A stretch of DNA of 34,340 bases from Flavobacteriales bacterium (GTDB lineage Bacteria > Bacteroidota > Bacteroidia > Flavobacteriales_D > Sanyastnellaceae): NCBI GenBank assembly GCA_030828175.1, contig JAURDB010000011.1, positions 1 through 34,340 of the forward strand, written 5' to 3'. The position numbers and the translations under genes were made by a program. This document shows positions 1 through 7,034 of the stretch, one piece after another. The notes below the pieces were generated by a model, which did not search any database, was not told the DNA's origin, and saw only the letters and a program-made list of their open reading frames with translations. Each line of letters opens with the position of its first letter. Positions within the stretch are counted from its first letter, which is position 1.

Positions 1-93
1 GGTGGATTGGCCCGAGGCACTTGGGTGCGATGCAAAACAAGCCACAACAGTGACCATCATAAACCGGGTCCCAGGAAATCGCATTTTCGTCAT
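1..93 (-). CDS. N-terminus of an exported protein (partial, runs off left edge)
   Basis: This 31-codon fragment is not in the ORF track because it has no stop inside the window. Its ATG overlaps the TGA of coaX as ATGA, so it is very probably the next gene of the same operon and translationally coupled. The visible residues look like a signal peptide: basic residues (MTKMRF), a hydrophobic core (MMVTVVACFA) and a small-residue cleavage zone (SASGQ). The product is therefore probably periplasmic or outer-membrane. In Bacteroidota coaX is often followed by an outer-membrane protein gene, which would fit, but too little is visible to name the family. Confidence 0.7.
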   Translation of the reverse strand, partial: MTKMRFPGTRFMMVTVVACFASHPSASGQST

Positions 94-872
94 GTCTTGG
101 ACTCTTTCAGCAAAAGGGCTCCCCCTCGAAGCACCAGGTTCGGGTCTGCGAAAGTCTGCCATCCCCCCAAACCTGCAAAATGTTCCGCGTCTCCTCCCGT
201 GAGGATGACTTCGGCATCTTCGGCGAATTCCATCAGACCCCTGGCCACAGCTTGAACAGCGTGAAGGGATGCCCATGGGATTCCCGCACGGATGGCGGCT
301 TCTGTATCGGTGCCAAGGGCACCGTCAGGCCCAGGCGATATGTTCCATCGGTTGGCATCGTCCGGTTGTATTTCGGGCAGTCCGGCTCGCCGCATCGATG
401 ACGCTTGAAGGCGCAGTCCGGGAAGGATGGCTCCCCCCTTCCAAGCGCCCTTGGAAAGGAGGTCTACCGTAATGCAGGTCCCTGCGTCGATGATGACAAA
501 ACTTCCCCCGGGGCGCCGGTGGTGGCACGCCGCCGCTGCCGCAATCCGATCGGACCCCGGTTGTCCACTTCGGTATTCAATCCGAAACGGTACCCTTGAC
601 CAAGGGTCGAGCGGCAAACACTCGGATCGATGGACGTTGAAAGCCGCGCAGACAAGGTTCAGCCAGTCTTTCGGGGCAGCGGGGGGATTTGGGCGATTCA
701 GCCGATGGCAACTTTCAAAATGCCACGATGTCCATGGGCCTTCCGGCGCCCAGGAATCTGGCCCGATGTCGGACATCCTGTTCCACGCAACGTCGGAAAC
801 ATCTTGGATCTCGCCTTCATTTACGGCGGCATATTTCAAACGGGTCCCACCGGGGTCAAGCAACAATTTCAC
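90..872 (-). CDS. coaX: Type III pantothenate kinase
   Basis: The 260-residue protein matches the length and motif order of CoaX, which phosphorylates pantothenate in the first step of coenzyme A synthesis in the cytoplasm. Visible ASKHA-fold motifs are the N-terminal phosphate loop LLLDPGGTRLK, the substrate-side GSDRIAA, the second phosphate motif IDAGTCITVD with GGAILPGL just after it, and a late adenosine motif ILTGGDA. The first loop reads DPGGT where the family usually has D-x-G-N-T; the catalytic Asp is kept but the Asn is Gly. The ATG overlaps the stop of gldE-gldD as ATGA, and the gene after it overlaps in the same way. The identification rests on motifs only; the Gly substitution could affect activity but the rest is intact. 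Confidence 0.9.
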   Translation of the reverse strand: MKLLLDPGGTRLKYAAVNEGEIQDVSDVAWNRMSDIGPDSWAPEGPWTSWHFESCHRLNRPNPPAAPKDWLNLVCAAFNVHRSECLPLDPWSRVPFRIEYRSGQPGSDRIAAAAACHHRRPGGSFVIIDAGTCITVDLLSKGAWKGGAILPGLRLQASSMRRAGLPEIQPDDANRWNISPGPDGALGTDTEAAIRAGIPWASLHAVQAVARGLMEFAEDAEVILTGGDAEHFAGLGGWQTFADPNLVLRGGALLLKESKT

Positions 873-2773
873 TTCCAGCTGAGGTTGGCCATGAAGTAGT
901 CGAGGTCGGCGTCGATTCTTTCCACCACGGGGGCCAAGGAATCGCCGTTCGGTCGCACTTCAAAATAGAGGGCTCCGCGCACGAATCGATCGCTTCCGTC
1001 GGTGCAGAGGAACTGAATGGGACTGGCGGCATCTCCGGCCAAAGCCCACTTCACTGCCATCCCTCCGGACTCGTATTCCCGATGGCTGACTTGAATGGCA
1101 TCGGCTTTGACCTCGTGTTCATAGGCGAGCTGAAAGGCATCCTCGACCACGGGTTCCAGCTGGACAGCTCCAGCGTACGTGCAATGCACCCTCGCCTTGT
1201 AGTCGGGATAGACCAGGTTGAACCAGCAACTGTCGGGAGGAAACTCCTGAACAGGTTCTACCCAAGCCGATTGCGACACCCCAATGGCGAGCGGGCATGG
1301 TAGCTCGACACTGCGGTAGCTCGTATCGTGCAATGCGATTCGGAAATAGCCTTTGGGACGCGGTACGGGCGTTGGTCCATTACAGGACAGGAGCATGCCG
1401 GAGCAAGCAAGAAGAAGCGCAGCCAATCCTGCGCTGTTTCTTCCCTTGTTTGGAAACGACCGGGTTTTGGAGGGTGAGGGGTCTTCTCCCTGGGGCAGAC
1501 GGCGGACTTTGACCTGGAGCACCCGTCTCCGGTCCACCGCTTCTGCGACCAATTGAACACCAGCATGTTCCAATGTCTCACCGGGCTTTGGCAAACGTGC
1601 GAGTTGTTCCACCACGAAGCCGCCGAGTGTATCGCTCTCTCCTTTCGCTGCTTCAAATGCACCGCCATCCAATTCCATGATGCGATAGACATCCACCAGG
1701 GCAGTCTTCCCTTGGAATGCCACAGTGTCCTCATCGATGCGGGAGTAGAAAACATCCTCGTCGTCGAATTCGTCGGAAATGTCCCCGACAATTTCTTCGA
1801 TGACATCCTCCAATGTGACAATCCCGCTGGTGCCTCCATATTCATCCACCACCACGGCGAGGTGGACCTTCATGGCTTGAAAGTCGCGCAGCAAATCGTC
1901 GATCATACGGTTTTCAGGCACGAAAAACGGTTGGCGCAGCAAGGTGTTCCACCCGAAGTCCTCTTCGTTGCGATAGGGCAATAGGTCCTTGGCGTAGAGA
2001 ATGCCCCGAATCTGGTCCAGGCCTTCCTCATAGACGGGAACGCGGCTGAAACCCGATTCCGCGAGGGTGGCCTTGAGATCGGCCCAAGGCATGTTGAACG
2101 GAATGGCAGTTACATCGGTTCGGGGCCGCATGATTTGCTTGACATCCTTGCTTCCGAAATTGACGATGCCGCTCAGAATCCGGTTTTCTTCCTCCGTCCT
2201 GTCTTCTGAATCGGTGACGTTGACAGCGTGCTCCAAATCTTCCACCGAAAGTTCAGTGGAGGATTCCCCTTTCGGCGAGAACCAGTCGGCCATGGCGTTC
2301 AATGGCATCCAGATGGGGCGCAATATGCCTTTGGCCAAAGTGAGGGGGCGGGCCATCCGACCTGCCAGGACCAGAGGGTTCCGGTTGGCATACACCTTGG
2401 GCAGCACCTCGCCGAAGAGCACGATGAGAAAAGTGACGCCGAAAACATGCAGCAAGGTTCCCAATACGGGTGGAAGGGTTGTCAGCCCGTGCTGCATGAT
2501 GACCGTCGAGAGCAGAATGATGAGGATGTTGACGGAGTTGTTGAGGACCAGGATGGTGGCCAGCAGCTGTCGTGCTCCCTGCTCGGCATCGGGAGTGTTC
2601 AGAAGCTGGAGCACCAGCTTGGAACGGGCGTCATCTGTTTCCTCCAGCGCTTGCCTGTCCTGTGGACTCATGGAAAAAAAGGCGATTTCACTCCCCGAGA
2701 TGAATGCGCTGGCTACCAGAAGAAGCAAGGAAGCGATGGATGCAATCCACAAAAGGGAGTCCGAGAGGTCCAT
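869..2773 (-). CDS. gldE-gldD: GldE-GldD fusion: CNNM/CorC-type membrane protein joined to gliding lipoprotein
   Basis: One open frame of 634 codons contains two proteins normally encoded separately. Residues 1-426 are GldE: a DUF21/CNNM membrane domain with hydrophobic segments near 7-28, 71-95 and 100-130, two CBS motifs (QIMRPRTDV; VVVDEYGGTSGIVTLEDVIE) and a CorC/HlyC domain ending at VRRL. After a 20-residue basic linker comes a hydrophobic stretch (about 447-463) ending in a lipobox, MLLSC (Cys464), followed by PRPKGYFRI, the usual start of mature GldD, and a full-length GldD domain to the end. GldD is needed for gliding and type IX secretion in Flavobacterium, and GldE is reported to support GldD. 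The ORF track start at 2914 lies inside ssb; ATG 2773, four bases after the ssb stop, gives the normal GldE N-terminus. No stop or obvious ATG separates the two halves. Confidence 0.88.
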   Translation of the reverse strand: MDLSDSLLWIASIASLLLLVASAFISGSEIAFFSMSPQDRQALEETDDARSKLVLQLLNTPDAEQGARQLLATILVLNNSVNILIILLSTVIMQHGLTTLPPVLGTLLHVFGVTFLIVLFGEVLPKVYANRNPLVLAGRMARPLTLAKGILRPIWMPLNAMADWFSPKGESSTELSVEDLEHAVNVTDSEDRTEEENRILSGIVNFGSKDVKQIMRPRTDVTAIPFNMPWADLKATLAESGFSRVPVYEEGLDQIRGILYAKDLLPYRNEEDFGWNTLLRQPFFVPENRMIDDLLRDFQAMKVHLAVVVDEYGGTSGIVTLEDVIEEIVGDISDEFDDEDVFYSRIDEDTVAFQGKTALVDVYRIMELDGGAFEAAKGESDTLGGFVVEQLARLPKPGETLEHAGVQLVAEAVDRRRVLQVKVRRLPQGEDPSPSKTRSFPNKGRNSAGLAALLLACSGMLLSCNGPTPVPRPKGYFRIALHDTSYRSVELPCPLAIGVSQSAWVEPVQEFPPDSCWFNLVYPDYKARVHCTYAGAVQLEPVVEDAFQLAYEHEVKADAIQVSHREYESGGMAVKWALAGDAASPIQFLCTDGSDRFVRGALYFEVRPNGDSLAPVVERIDADLDYFMANLSWK

Positions 2774-2777
2774 TCGC

Positions 2778-3197
2778 TCAGAAGGGAAGGGAGGAAGCGT
2801 CGATCGGGTAGGGCCCTTTGAGCGGCTCCGAGTCTGTTGCCGATGGCGGACCAGGTGCTTTGTCAGATCGCGGGGTGAGCAGTTCGAGCCTGTCCGCCAC
2901 GACTTCTGTGGCACGGTGTTCTACGCCATCTCCGTCTTGCCAGCTGCGGGTGCGCAATCTTCCTTCTATGTACACCTTGTGGCCCGTTTCGAGGCAGCCT
3001 TCGGCAAATTCCGCCAGTTCCCTCCACAAAACTACTTGATGCCACTCTGTTCTTTCCCGCTGGGTTCCTGAGGCATCTCGGTAGCGCTCCGAGGTGGCCA
3101 AGGACAGTTTGCACAAGGCCTGACCGGACTCCAACCACCGCAAGGCGGGAGGTTTCCCTAGGTGGCCGATCAGCATGACCTTGTTCAATCCTGGCAT
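2778..3197 (-). CDS. ssb: Single-stranded DNA-binding protein
   Basis: This is a 139-residue SSB with one OB fold (about residues 1-105), recognisable from NKVMLIGHLGK at the start and the EWHQVVLW and GHKVYIEGRLRTRSW core strands. SSB coats single-stranded DNA in replication and repair and recruits partners through its C-terminal tip. I chose ATG 3197 (MPGLNKVML) because family members begin there; the track start at 3239 adds 14 unsupported residues. The tail is short and ends IDASSLPF. The hydrophobic end is kept but most of the acidic residues usual in the DDDIPF-type tip are missing. It lies between mutY and gldE with short gaps, as in other Bacteroidota. It may be a second, operon-specific SSB rather than the replicative one. 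Confidence 0.9.
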   Translation of the reverse strand: MPGLNKVMLIGHLGKPPALRWLESGQALCKLSLATSERYRDASGTQRERTEWHQVVLWRELAEFAEGCLETGHKVYIEGRLRTRSWQDGDGVEHRATEVVADRLELLTPRSDKAPGPPSATDSEPLKGPYPIDASSLPF

Positions 3198-3243
3198 GGG
3201 TGCAAAGTACCGAAGGAGGCCAATTTGGACCGCTCGCAAAACC

Positions 3244-4260
3244 TCAATTCTTCACAATCCATGACCGAAGCTCGGGTAGGACTTTGTCAATGATGCGGGG
3301 CCAGTTGGCATCGCCTTGCTCCACATTGACCCAACGGCCATGGCCTCGCTTGGCATCTGGTGCATCCTCTACCTTGAACCACGCCGTCATCTTTCTGTGG
3401 GTGAGTATGTGCTGCACGGGCCCGAAAGCATCCGGATGCGCGCCATCTGATTTGGGACCCATGACGCATGGAAAGGCCTCCAGCTGAGACCAAATGCCCT
3501 TTTCCGGTCGGGTTTCAACCCACCATTCCCATCGGCCTGAGCGGCTTTTCCTGAGCGGAATAAGGAACTGAACGTCCCATTCCAGGGGCGACTTTTTGGG
3601 TTGCTTGACAGGGCGCTGCATCTGTGTTCCGCGTTCTCGGGACAGGCATGATTCCGAGAGCGGACAGTTGAGGCAGTCGGGGGATTGAGGGGTACAGACC
3701 AGGGCTCCCAACTCCATCCAACCTTGATTGGAGTCCCCAGGAGCTTCCGTTGCCACGAGTTCCGCACAGAAAGCCTCGATGGCTTTTCTTCCAGCCTTGC
3801 GGTCCACGGGTTCAGCGATATCGAACAAGCGGGACATCACGCGTTGCACATTGCCATCGATGACCGGGATCGCCTCATGGAAGCAAATGCTGGCAATCGC
3901 AGCAGCGGTGTAGGGACCGATTCCAGGCAGGGCGGCCCATTCTTCCGCTTTCACAGGCAGCTGGCCGTTGCGTTCTGAAACGATGCGCTGTGCAGCCAAA
4001 TGGAGGTTCCGGGCCCGACTGTAGTAGCCGAGGCCCTTCCATAGGGACATGACTTGCTCGGTGGGGGCAGCTGCGAGATCTGCAACGGTGGGGAATGCGG
4101 AAAGGAACCGCTCCCAATACCCCTTGCCTTGTGCCACGCGCGTCTGCTGAAGGATGACTTCAGACAACCAAATGGAATATGGCTCGGGTGCTGCCCTCCA
4201 TGGAAGATCCCGGGCGTTTTCTCTGTACCAAGACAGCAGCTTTTGGGTTAGCGGGTGCAC
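3244..4260 (-). CDS. mutY: A/G-specific adenine DNA glycosylase
   Basis: MutY removes adenine mispaired with 8-oxoguanine, starting base-excision repair. The 338-residue protein shows the family signature in order: catalytic Glu in SEVILQQT, the helix-hairpin-helix LPGIGPYTAAA, catalytic Asp in VIDGNVQR, and the iron-sulfur cluster ligands spaced C-x6-C-x2-C-x5-C (CTPQSPDCLNCPLSESC). A C-terminal NUDIX-like domain that senses 8-oxoG follows, with LTHRKMTAWF. The start is GTG (4258-4260), giving MHPLTQKLLSWY, the normal N-terminus. It is the first gene of the minus-strand operon and diverges from the HU gene. No convincing promoter of its own is visible. Confidence 0.96.
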   Translation of the reverse strand: MHPLTQKLLSWYRENARDLPWRAAPEPYSIWLSEVILQQTRVAQGKGYWERFLSAFPTVADLAAAPTEQVMSLWKGLGYYSRARNLHLAAQRIVSERNGQLPVKAEEWAALPGIGPYTAAAIASICFHEAIPVIDGNVQRVMSRLFDIAEPVDRKAGRKAIEAFCAELVATEAPGDSNQGWMELGALVCTPQSPDCLNCPLSESCLSRERGTQMQRPVKQPKKSPLEWDVQFLIPLRKSRSGRWEWWVETRPEKGIWSQLEAFPCVMGPKSDGAHPDAFGPVQHILTHRKMTAWFKVEDAPDAKRGHGRWVNVEQGDANWPRIIDKVLPELRSWIVKN

Positions 4261-4299
4261 AGGGTGAAGGGTGTGGGATTAGCGATGGCAAGATGGGGA

Positions 4300-4330
4300 T
4301 GTGCAGTCTGCCTCTCATGTACTATTTTTG
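4300..4330 (+). promoter_or_regulatory. Bacteroidota-type promoter for the HU cluster
   Basis: The sequence reads TGTG, then exactly 19 bases, then TATTTTTG. The second element is a perfect match to the Bacteroidota -7 consensus TAnnTTTG and the spacing is the expected one; the first differs from TTTG by one base. Transcription would start near 4337, leaving a leader of about 50 bases before the HU ATG. Prediction only. Confidence 0.55.
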
Positions 4331-4386
4331 CCGGCCCATTCAATTGATTGAAACTCAAAGCATCCTGCAAGGTGACTGACAACAAG

Positions 4387-4677
4387 ATGACAAAGGCGGA
4401 CCTCGTGAGCCGCATTTCGGACAAGACAGGAATTGAACGACAGGACGTCCAGGCCACAGTAGAGGCATTCATGGAGTCCGTGAGGGATTCATTGGAAAGC
4501 GGACACAACGTGTACCTCCGCGGCTTTGGAAGCTTCGTGATCAAGCGCCGCGCCAAGAAAACCGGTCGGGACATCCTGAAGAACAAGACCATTGAGATTC
4601 CGGCCCACAACATTCCTTCCTTCAAGCCCGCCAAGAGCTTCATGGAAAATGTGAAGAGCAAGGTCTCAGCCAACTGA
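4387..4677 (+). CDS. HU/IHF-family DNA-binding protein
   Basis: This is a 96-residue histone-like protein that bends and compacts DNA as a dimer. Family marks are MTKADLVSRIS at the start, the GFGSF turn (VYLRGFGSFVIKRRA) leading into the basic DNA-binding arm, and IPSFKPAKSF near the end. The ORF track begins 13 codons upstream; ATG 4387 gives the canonical N-terminus. The TPR gene follows 14 bases after the stop, so the two are probably co-transcribed from the promoter at 4300-4330. Whether it acts more like HU or IHF cannot be told from sequence. Confidence 0.95.
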   Translation: MTKADLVSRISDKTGIERQDVQATVEAFMESVRDSLESGHNVYLRGFGSFVIKRRAKKTGRDILKNKTIEIPAHNIPSFKPAKSFMENVKSKVSAN

Positions 4678-4691
4678 TTTTCCAGCACTGC

Positions 4692-5312
4692 ATGTCTGAC
4701 AACCAGTCCAAAAACCTCACGCTGCCTCTGATCATCGGGGGATTGTGTGTGGTGTTGGCACTGCTCGTCTGGCAAGTGGTGCCACGCAGCCCAGAGGCCT
4801 ACAAGGAGGCATCCATTCCCACCACCTTGGAGGAGGTGGATTCGGATGACCCCGTACAGGCCGCGATTGACCAAGTCAACGGTCCGAATCCCATGGCGGG
4901 TATTCTGGCTCTGAAGGCTTTGGCCGAAGCAGAGCCGCCCAACGTGGATGCAGTGATGGAACTGGGGCGTTTCAGTATTCAATCCGGACAGTTCGACAAA
5001 GCACGTGAGCGCTTTGTACAGGCGATCGACCTGGCTCCCGAACGGTCCGAACCCCTGATCCAGTTGGGCATGCTGGAGCTGGACGGCGGAGCTCCCGCCG
5101 AGGCCCTGATTCATTTCGAGCGCGCGCTCGTGGTGGACAGTGCCGCCCACAACGCTTGGTTCTTCCAAGCGCAGTGCCACGAGCGCCTCGGGAATCCGGG
5201 CTTGGCGCTTGCGAGTTACAAGCGGTTCCTACCGCTGTCCCCGGATACCGTCATCGAGGAGGCGGTCCAACAACGGATCCTCTTGCTCGAACAACATTCA
5301 ACGAATTCATAA
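4692..5312 (+). CDS. Membrane-anchored TPR protein
   Basis: The 206-residue protein has a short polar N-terminus, one hydrophobic segment (about residues 10-29, LTLPLIIGGLCVVLALLVW) and then a helical region with tetratricopeptide repeats. The clearest repeats run about residues 85-190, with motifs such as AVMELGRFSIQSGQFDKARE and the next units starting at EPLIQLGMLELDGG and AWFFQAQCHERLGN. TPRs are protein-protein scaffolds, so it probably sits in the inner membrane and holds a partner in the periplasm. Topology and partner are unknown. It lies between HU and the tiny basic protein, an arrangement I recall as common in Bacteroidota near RNase G. No enzyme motif is visible. Confidence 0.85.
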   Translation: MSDNQSKNLTLPLIIGGLCVVLALLVWQVVPRSPEAYKEASIPTTLEEVDSDDPVQAAIDQVNGPNPMAGILALKALAEAEPPNVDAVMELGRFSIQSGQFDKARERFVQAIDLAPERSEPLIQLGMLELDGGAPAEALIHFERALVVDSAAHNAWFFQAQCHERLGNPGLALASYKRFLPLSPDTVIEEAVQQRILLLEQHSTNS

Positions 5313-5324
5313 AACCCCCTTCCC

Positions 5325-5417
5325 ATGCCTAGTGGAAAGAAGCGCAAGCGTCATAAGATGGCGGTGCACAAAAAGAAGAAGCGTCTACGTAAGAACCGTC
5401 ACAAGAAGAAGAAGTGA
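5325..5417 (+). CDS. 30-residue Lys/Arg-rich protein, AURKAIP1/COX24 (mS38)-like
   Basis: This small gene is below the ORF-track cutoff. It starts ATG CCT AGT GGA AAG, 12 bases after the TPR stop, and ends AAG TGA. Of 30 residues, 18 are Lys or Arg and 3 are His, beginning MPSGKKRKRHKM. That start is one I recognise from very short proteins in Bacteroidota annotated as AURKAIP1/COX24-domain, a family related to mitochondrial small-subunit protein mS38. A ribosome- or RNA-binding role is therefore likely, but is inferred from composition and recollection. Its place directly upstream of RNase G fits an RNA-related function. That this is a real gene is supported by its operon spacing and characteristic sequence. 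Confidence 0.82.
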   Translation: MPSGKKRKRHKMAVHKKKKRLRKNRHKKKK

Positions 5418-5439
5418 TCTTCATGGGCGTTGACGGGTC

Positions 5440-5455
5440 CTCCCTGAAGAGGGGG
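5440..5455 (+). promoter_or_regulatory. Small hairpin in the RNase G leader
   Basis: A six-pair stem (CTCCCT with AGGGGG, one T-G wobble) closes a GAAG tetraloop between the small basic gene and RNase G. No T-run follows, so it is not a standard terminator. A processing or autoregulatory site is possible, because RNase E controls its own leader in E. coli, but nothing here proves it. Confidence 0.25.
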
Positions 5456-5486
5456 TATTCCTGAAACCCCAATCATGTATTGACGC

Positions 5487-7034
5487 GTGAACATAGAACT
5501 GGTCATCAACAAGACCAAGTCCGGGTTGCGTATTGCCATGCTGGAGGACGGCCATTTGGTCGAACTCCACGAAGACAAAGGCAACCAGGATTATGCGGTC
5601 GGGGACATATACCTCGGTCGGGTCAAGAAGGTGCTGCCCAGTCTGAACGCGGGATTCGTGGACATAGGACATCCGAAGGATGCCTTCCTCCACTACCTGG
5701 ATTTGGGCCCGCAGTATCTGAGTTTTAAGACATATGCCCAGCGCTCCATCAAGGGGACGCAGTCGACGGCAGACCTCTCCAACTTCAAGAAGGAGAGCGA
5801 CATCGACAAAAAAGGCAATATGAAAGACGTGGTCTCCGCAAGCCAAAATGTGCTTGTGCAGGTCGCGAAAGAGGCCATCTCCACCAAAGGCCCCCGGCTC
5901 ACCGCCGAGGTCACCTTGGCAGGCAGGTACCTCGTGCTGGTGCCGTTTTCCAATAAAATCAGCATCAGCCAACGCATCCAGAAGGAAAGTGAGCGCAAGC
6001 GCCTGAGGGTGCTGCTGCAAAGCATCCGACCGGAAAACTGCGGAATCATCGTGCGGACCGTGGCCCAGGAAAAGGGCGCCGCAGATTTGCATTCCGACCT
6101 CGAGGAACTGAGCAACCGGTGGAAGGAATTGCACGCCAATCTGCGCAATGCAAAACCACGCCAGCGCGTCCTCGGTGAAATCAACAAGACGAGTTCGCTG
6201 TTGCGCGACCTCCTGACCCCCGATTTCTCCCAGATTCTCGTCAACGACCCGGACGTCGCCAATGAAGTCAGGGAGTTCCTGGCCGGCATTGCACCGGACA
6301 AGGTGGACATCGTCAAGGAGTCAAAGGCCAAGGATGTTTTTGACGACCGCGGGGTGCACCGCATGATCAAGGCGAGTTTTGGTCGGCAGGTCAACCTGCG
6401 GAGTGGGGCCTACCTCATCGTGGAGCACACCGAGGCCATGCACGTGATTGACGTGAATTCCGGTGGGCGGAAGGCCGGCGCAACCTCGCAGGAGGAGAAC
6501 GCCATTGCGACCAACCTCGAATGCGCGACCGAAATCGCGCGCCTACTCCGTCTTCGCGACATGGGCGGCATCATCTGCGTCGATTTCATCGACATGGGTG
6601 AGACCGGCAATCGACGTGAGTTGACTGAGGCCTTGCGCAAGGCCATGAAGCCCGACAAGGCCAAGCACAACGTGCTGGCGCCGAGTCGATTCGGAGTGGT
6701 GGAAATCACGCGTCAGCGGGTGCGTCCTGTCACCGATATCAAGACGTCAGAAGTCTGCCCCTCCTGCAATGGAACGGGCCAGGTGACGGCGAGCATCCTG
6801 GTGACGGATGGCATCGAGGCGGCGCTCCAGGCCGCGGCGGATCGCGGTTTGGGTCAAGTGACCCTGATGCTCCACCCCATGGTGGAGGCCTACATCACCA
6901 AGGGTTGGTGGAACAACCAGCTGAAGCGCTGGAAGAAGTCGTTCGGCTTGAAGATTGTGGTGGAGGCCAACTCATCCATGGAGTTGCTCGAGCACAACTT
7001 GTACGACAGTCAGGGCGAAGAAGTCACCCTTTGA
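5487..7034 (+). CDS. rng: Ribonuclease E/G family endoribonuclease
   Basis: This 515-residue endonuclease is the RNase G-sized form (catalytic part only, no long C-terminal scaffold). RNase E/G enzymes cut single-stranded AU-rich RNA in rRNA maturation and mRNA decay. An S1-like RNA-binding domain fills roughly residues 35-130 (DIYLGRVKKVLPSLNAGFVDIG). The magnesium-binding aspartates lie in HVIDVNSGG and CVDFIDMGE, and the zinc-link cysteines in CPSCNGTGQV. The start is GTG at 5487: an in-frame TGA lies two codons upstream, so no earlier start is possible, and residues MNIELVIN match the family. The last 11 bases overlap the convergent HD-domain gene. Confidence 0.95.
   Translation: MNIELVINKTKSGLRIAMLEDGHLVELHEDKGNQDYAVGDIYLGRVKKVLPSLNAGFVDIGHPKDAFLHYLDLGPQYLSFKTYAQRSIKGTQSTADLSNFKKESDIDKKGNMKDVVSASQNVLVQVAKEAISTKGPRLTAEVTLAGRYLVLVPFSNKISISQRIQKESERKRLRVLLQSIRPENCGIIVRTVAQEKGAADLHSDLEELSNRWKELHANLRNAKPRQRVLGEINKTSSLLRDLLTPDFSQILVNDPDVANEVREFLAGIAPDKVDIVKESKAKDVFDDRGVHRMIKASFGRQVNLRSGAYLIVEHTEAMHVIDVNSGGRKAGATSQEENAIATNLECATEIARLLRLRDMGGIICVDFIDMGETGNRRELTEALRKAMKPDKAKHNVLAPSRFGVVEITRQRVRPVTDIKTSEVCPSCNGTGQVTASILVTDGIEAALQAAADRGLGQVTLMLHPMVEAYITKGWWNNQLKRWKKSFGLKIVVEANSSMELLEHNLYDSQGEEVTL

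Noticed and set aside
2067-3071. 334-codon plus-strand ORF opposite gldE and ssb
   Set aside because: Antisense to two clear genes, low-complexity Ser/Arg/Met composition and no domain.
3198-3239. N-terminal extension of SSB in the ORF track
   Set aside because: Family members start at the MPGLNKV-type Met; the added 14 residues have no support.
4248-5180. 310-codon minus-strand ORF over HU and TPR
   Set aside because: Covers two clear plus-strand genes and the HU promoter; composition is that of an antisense shadow.
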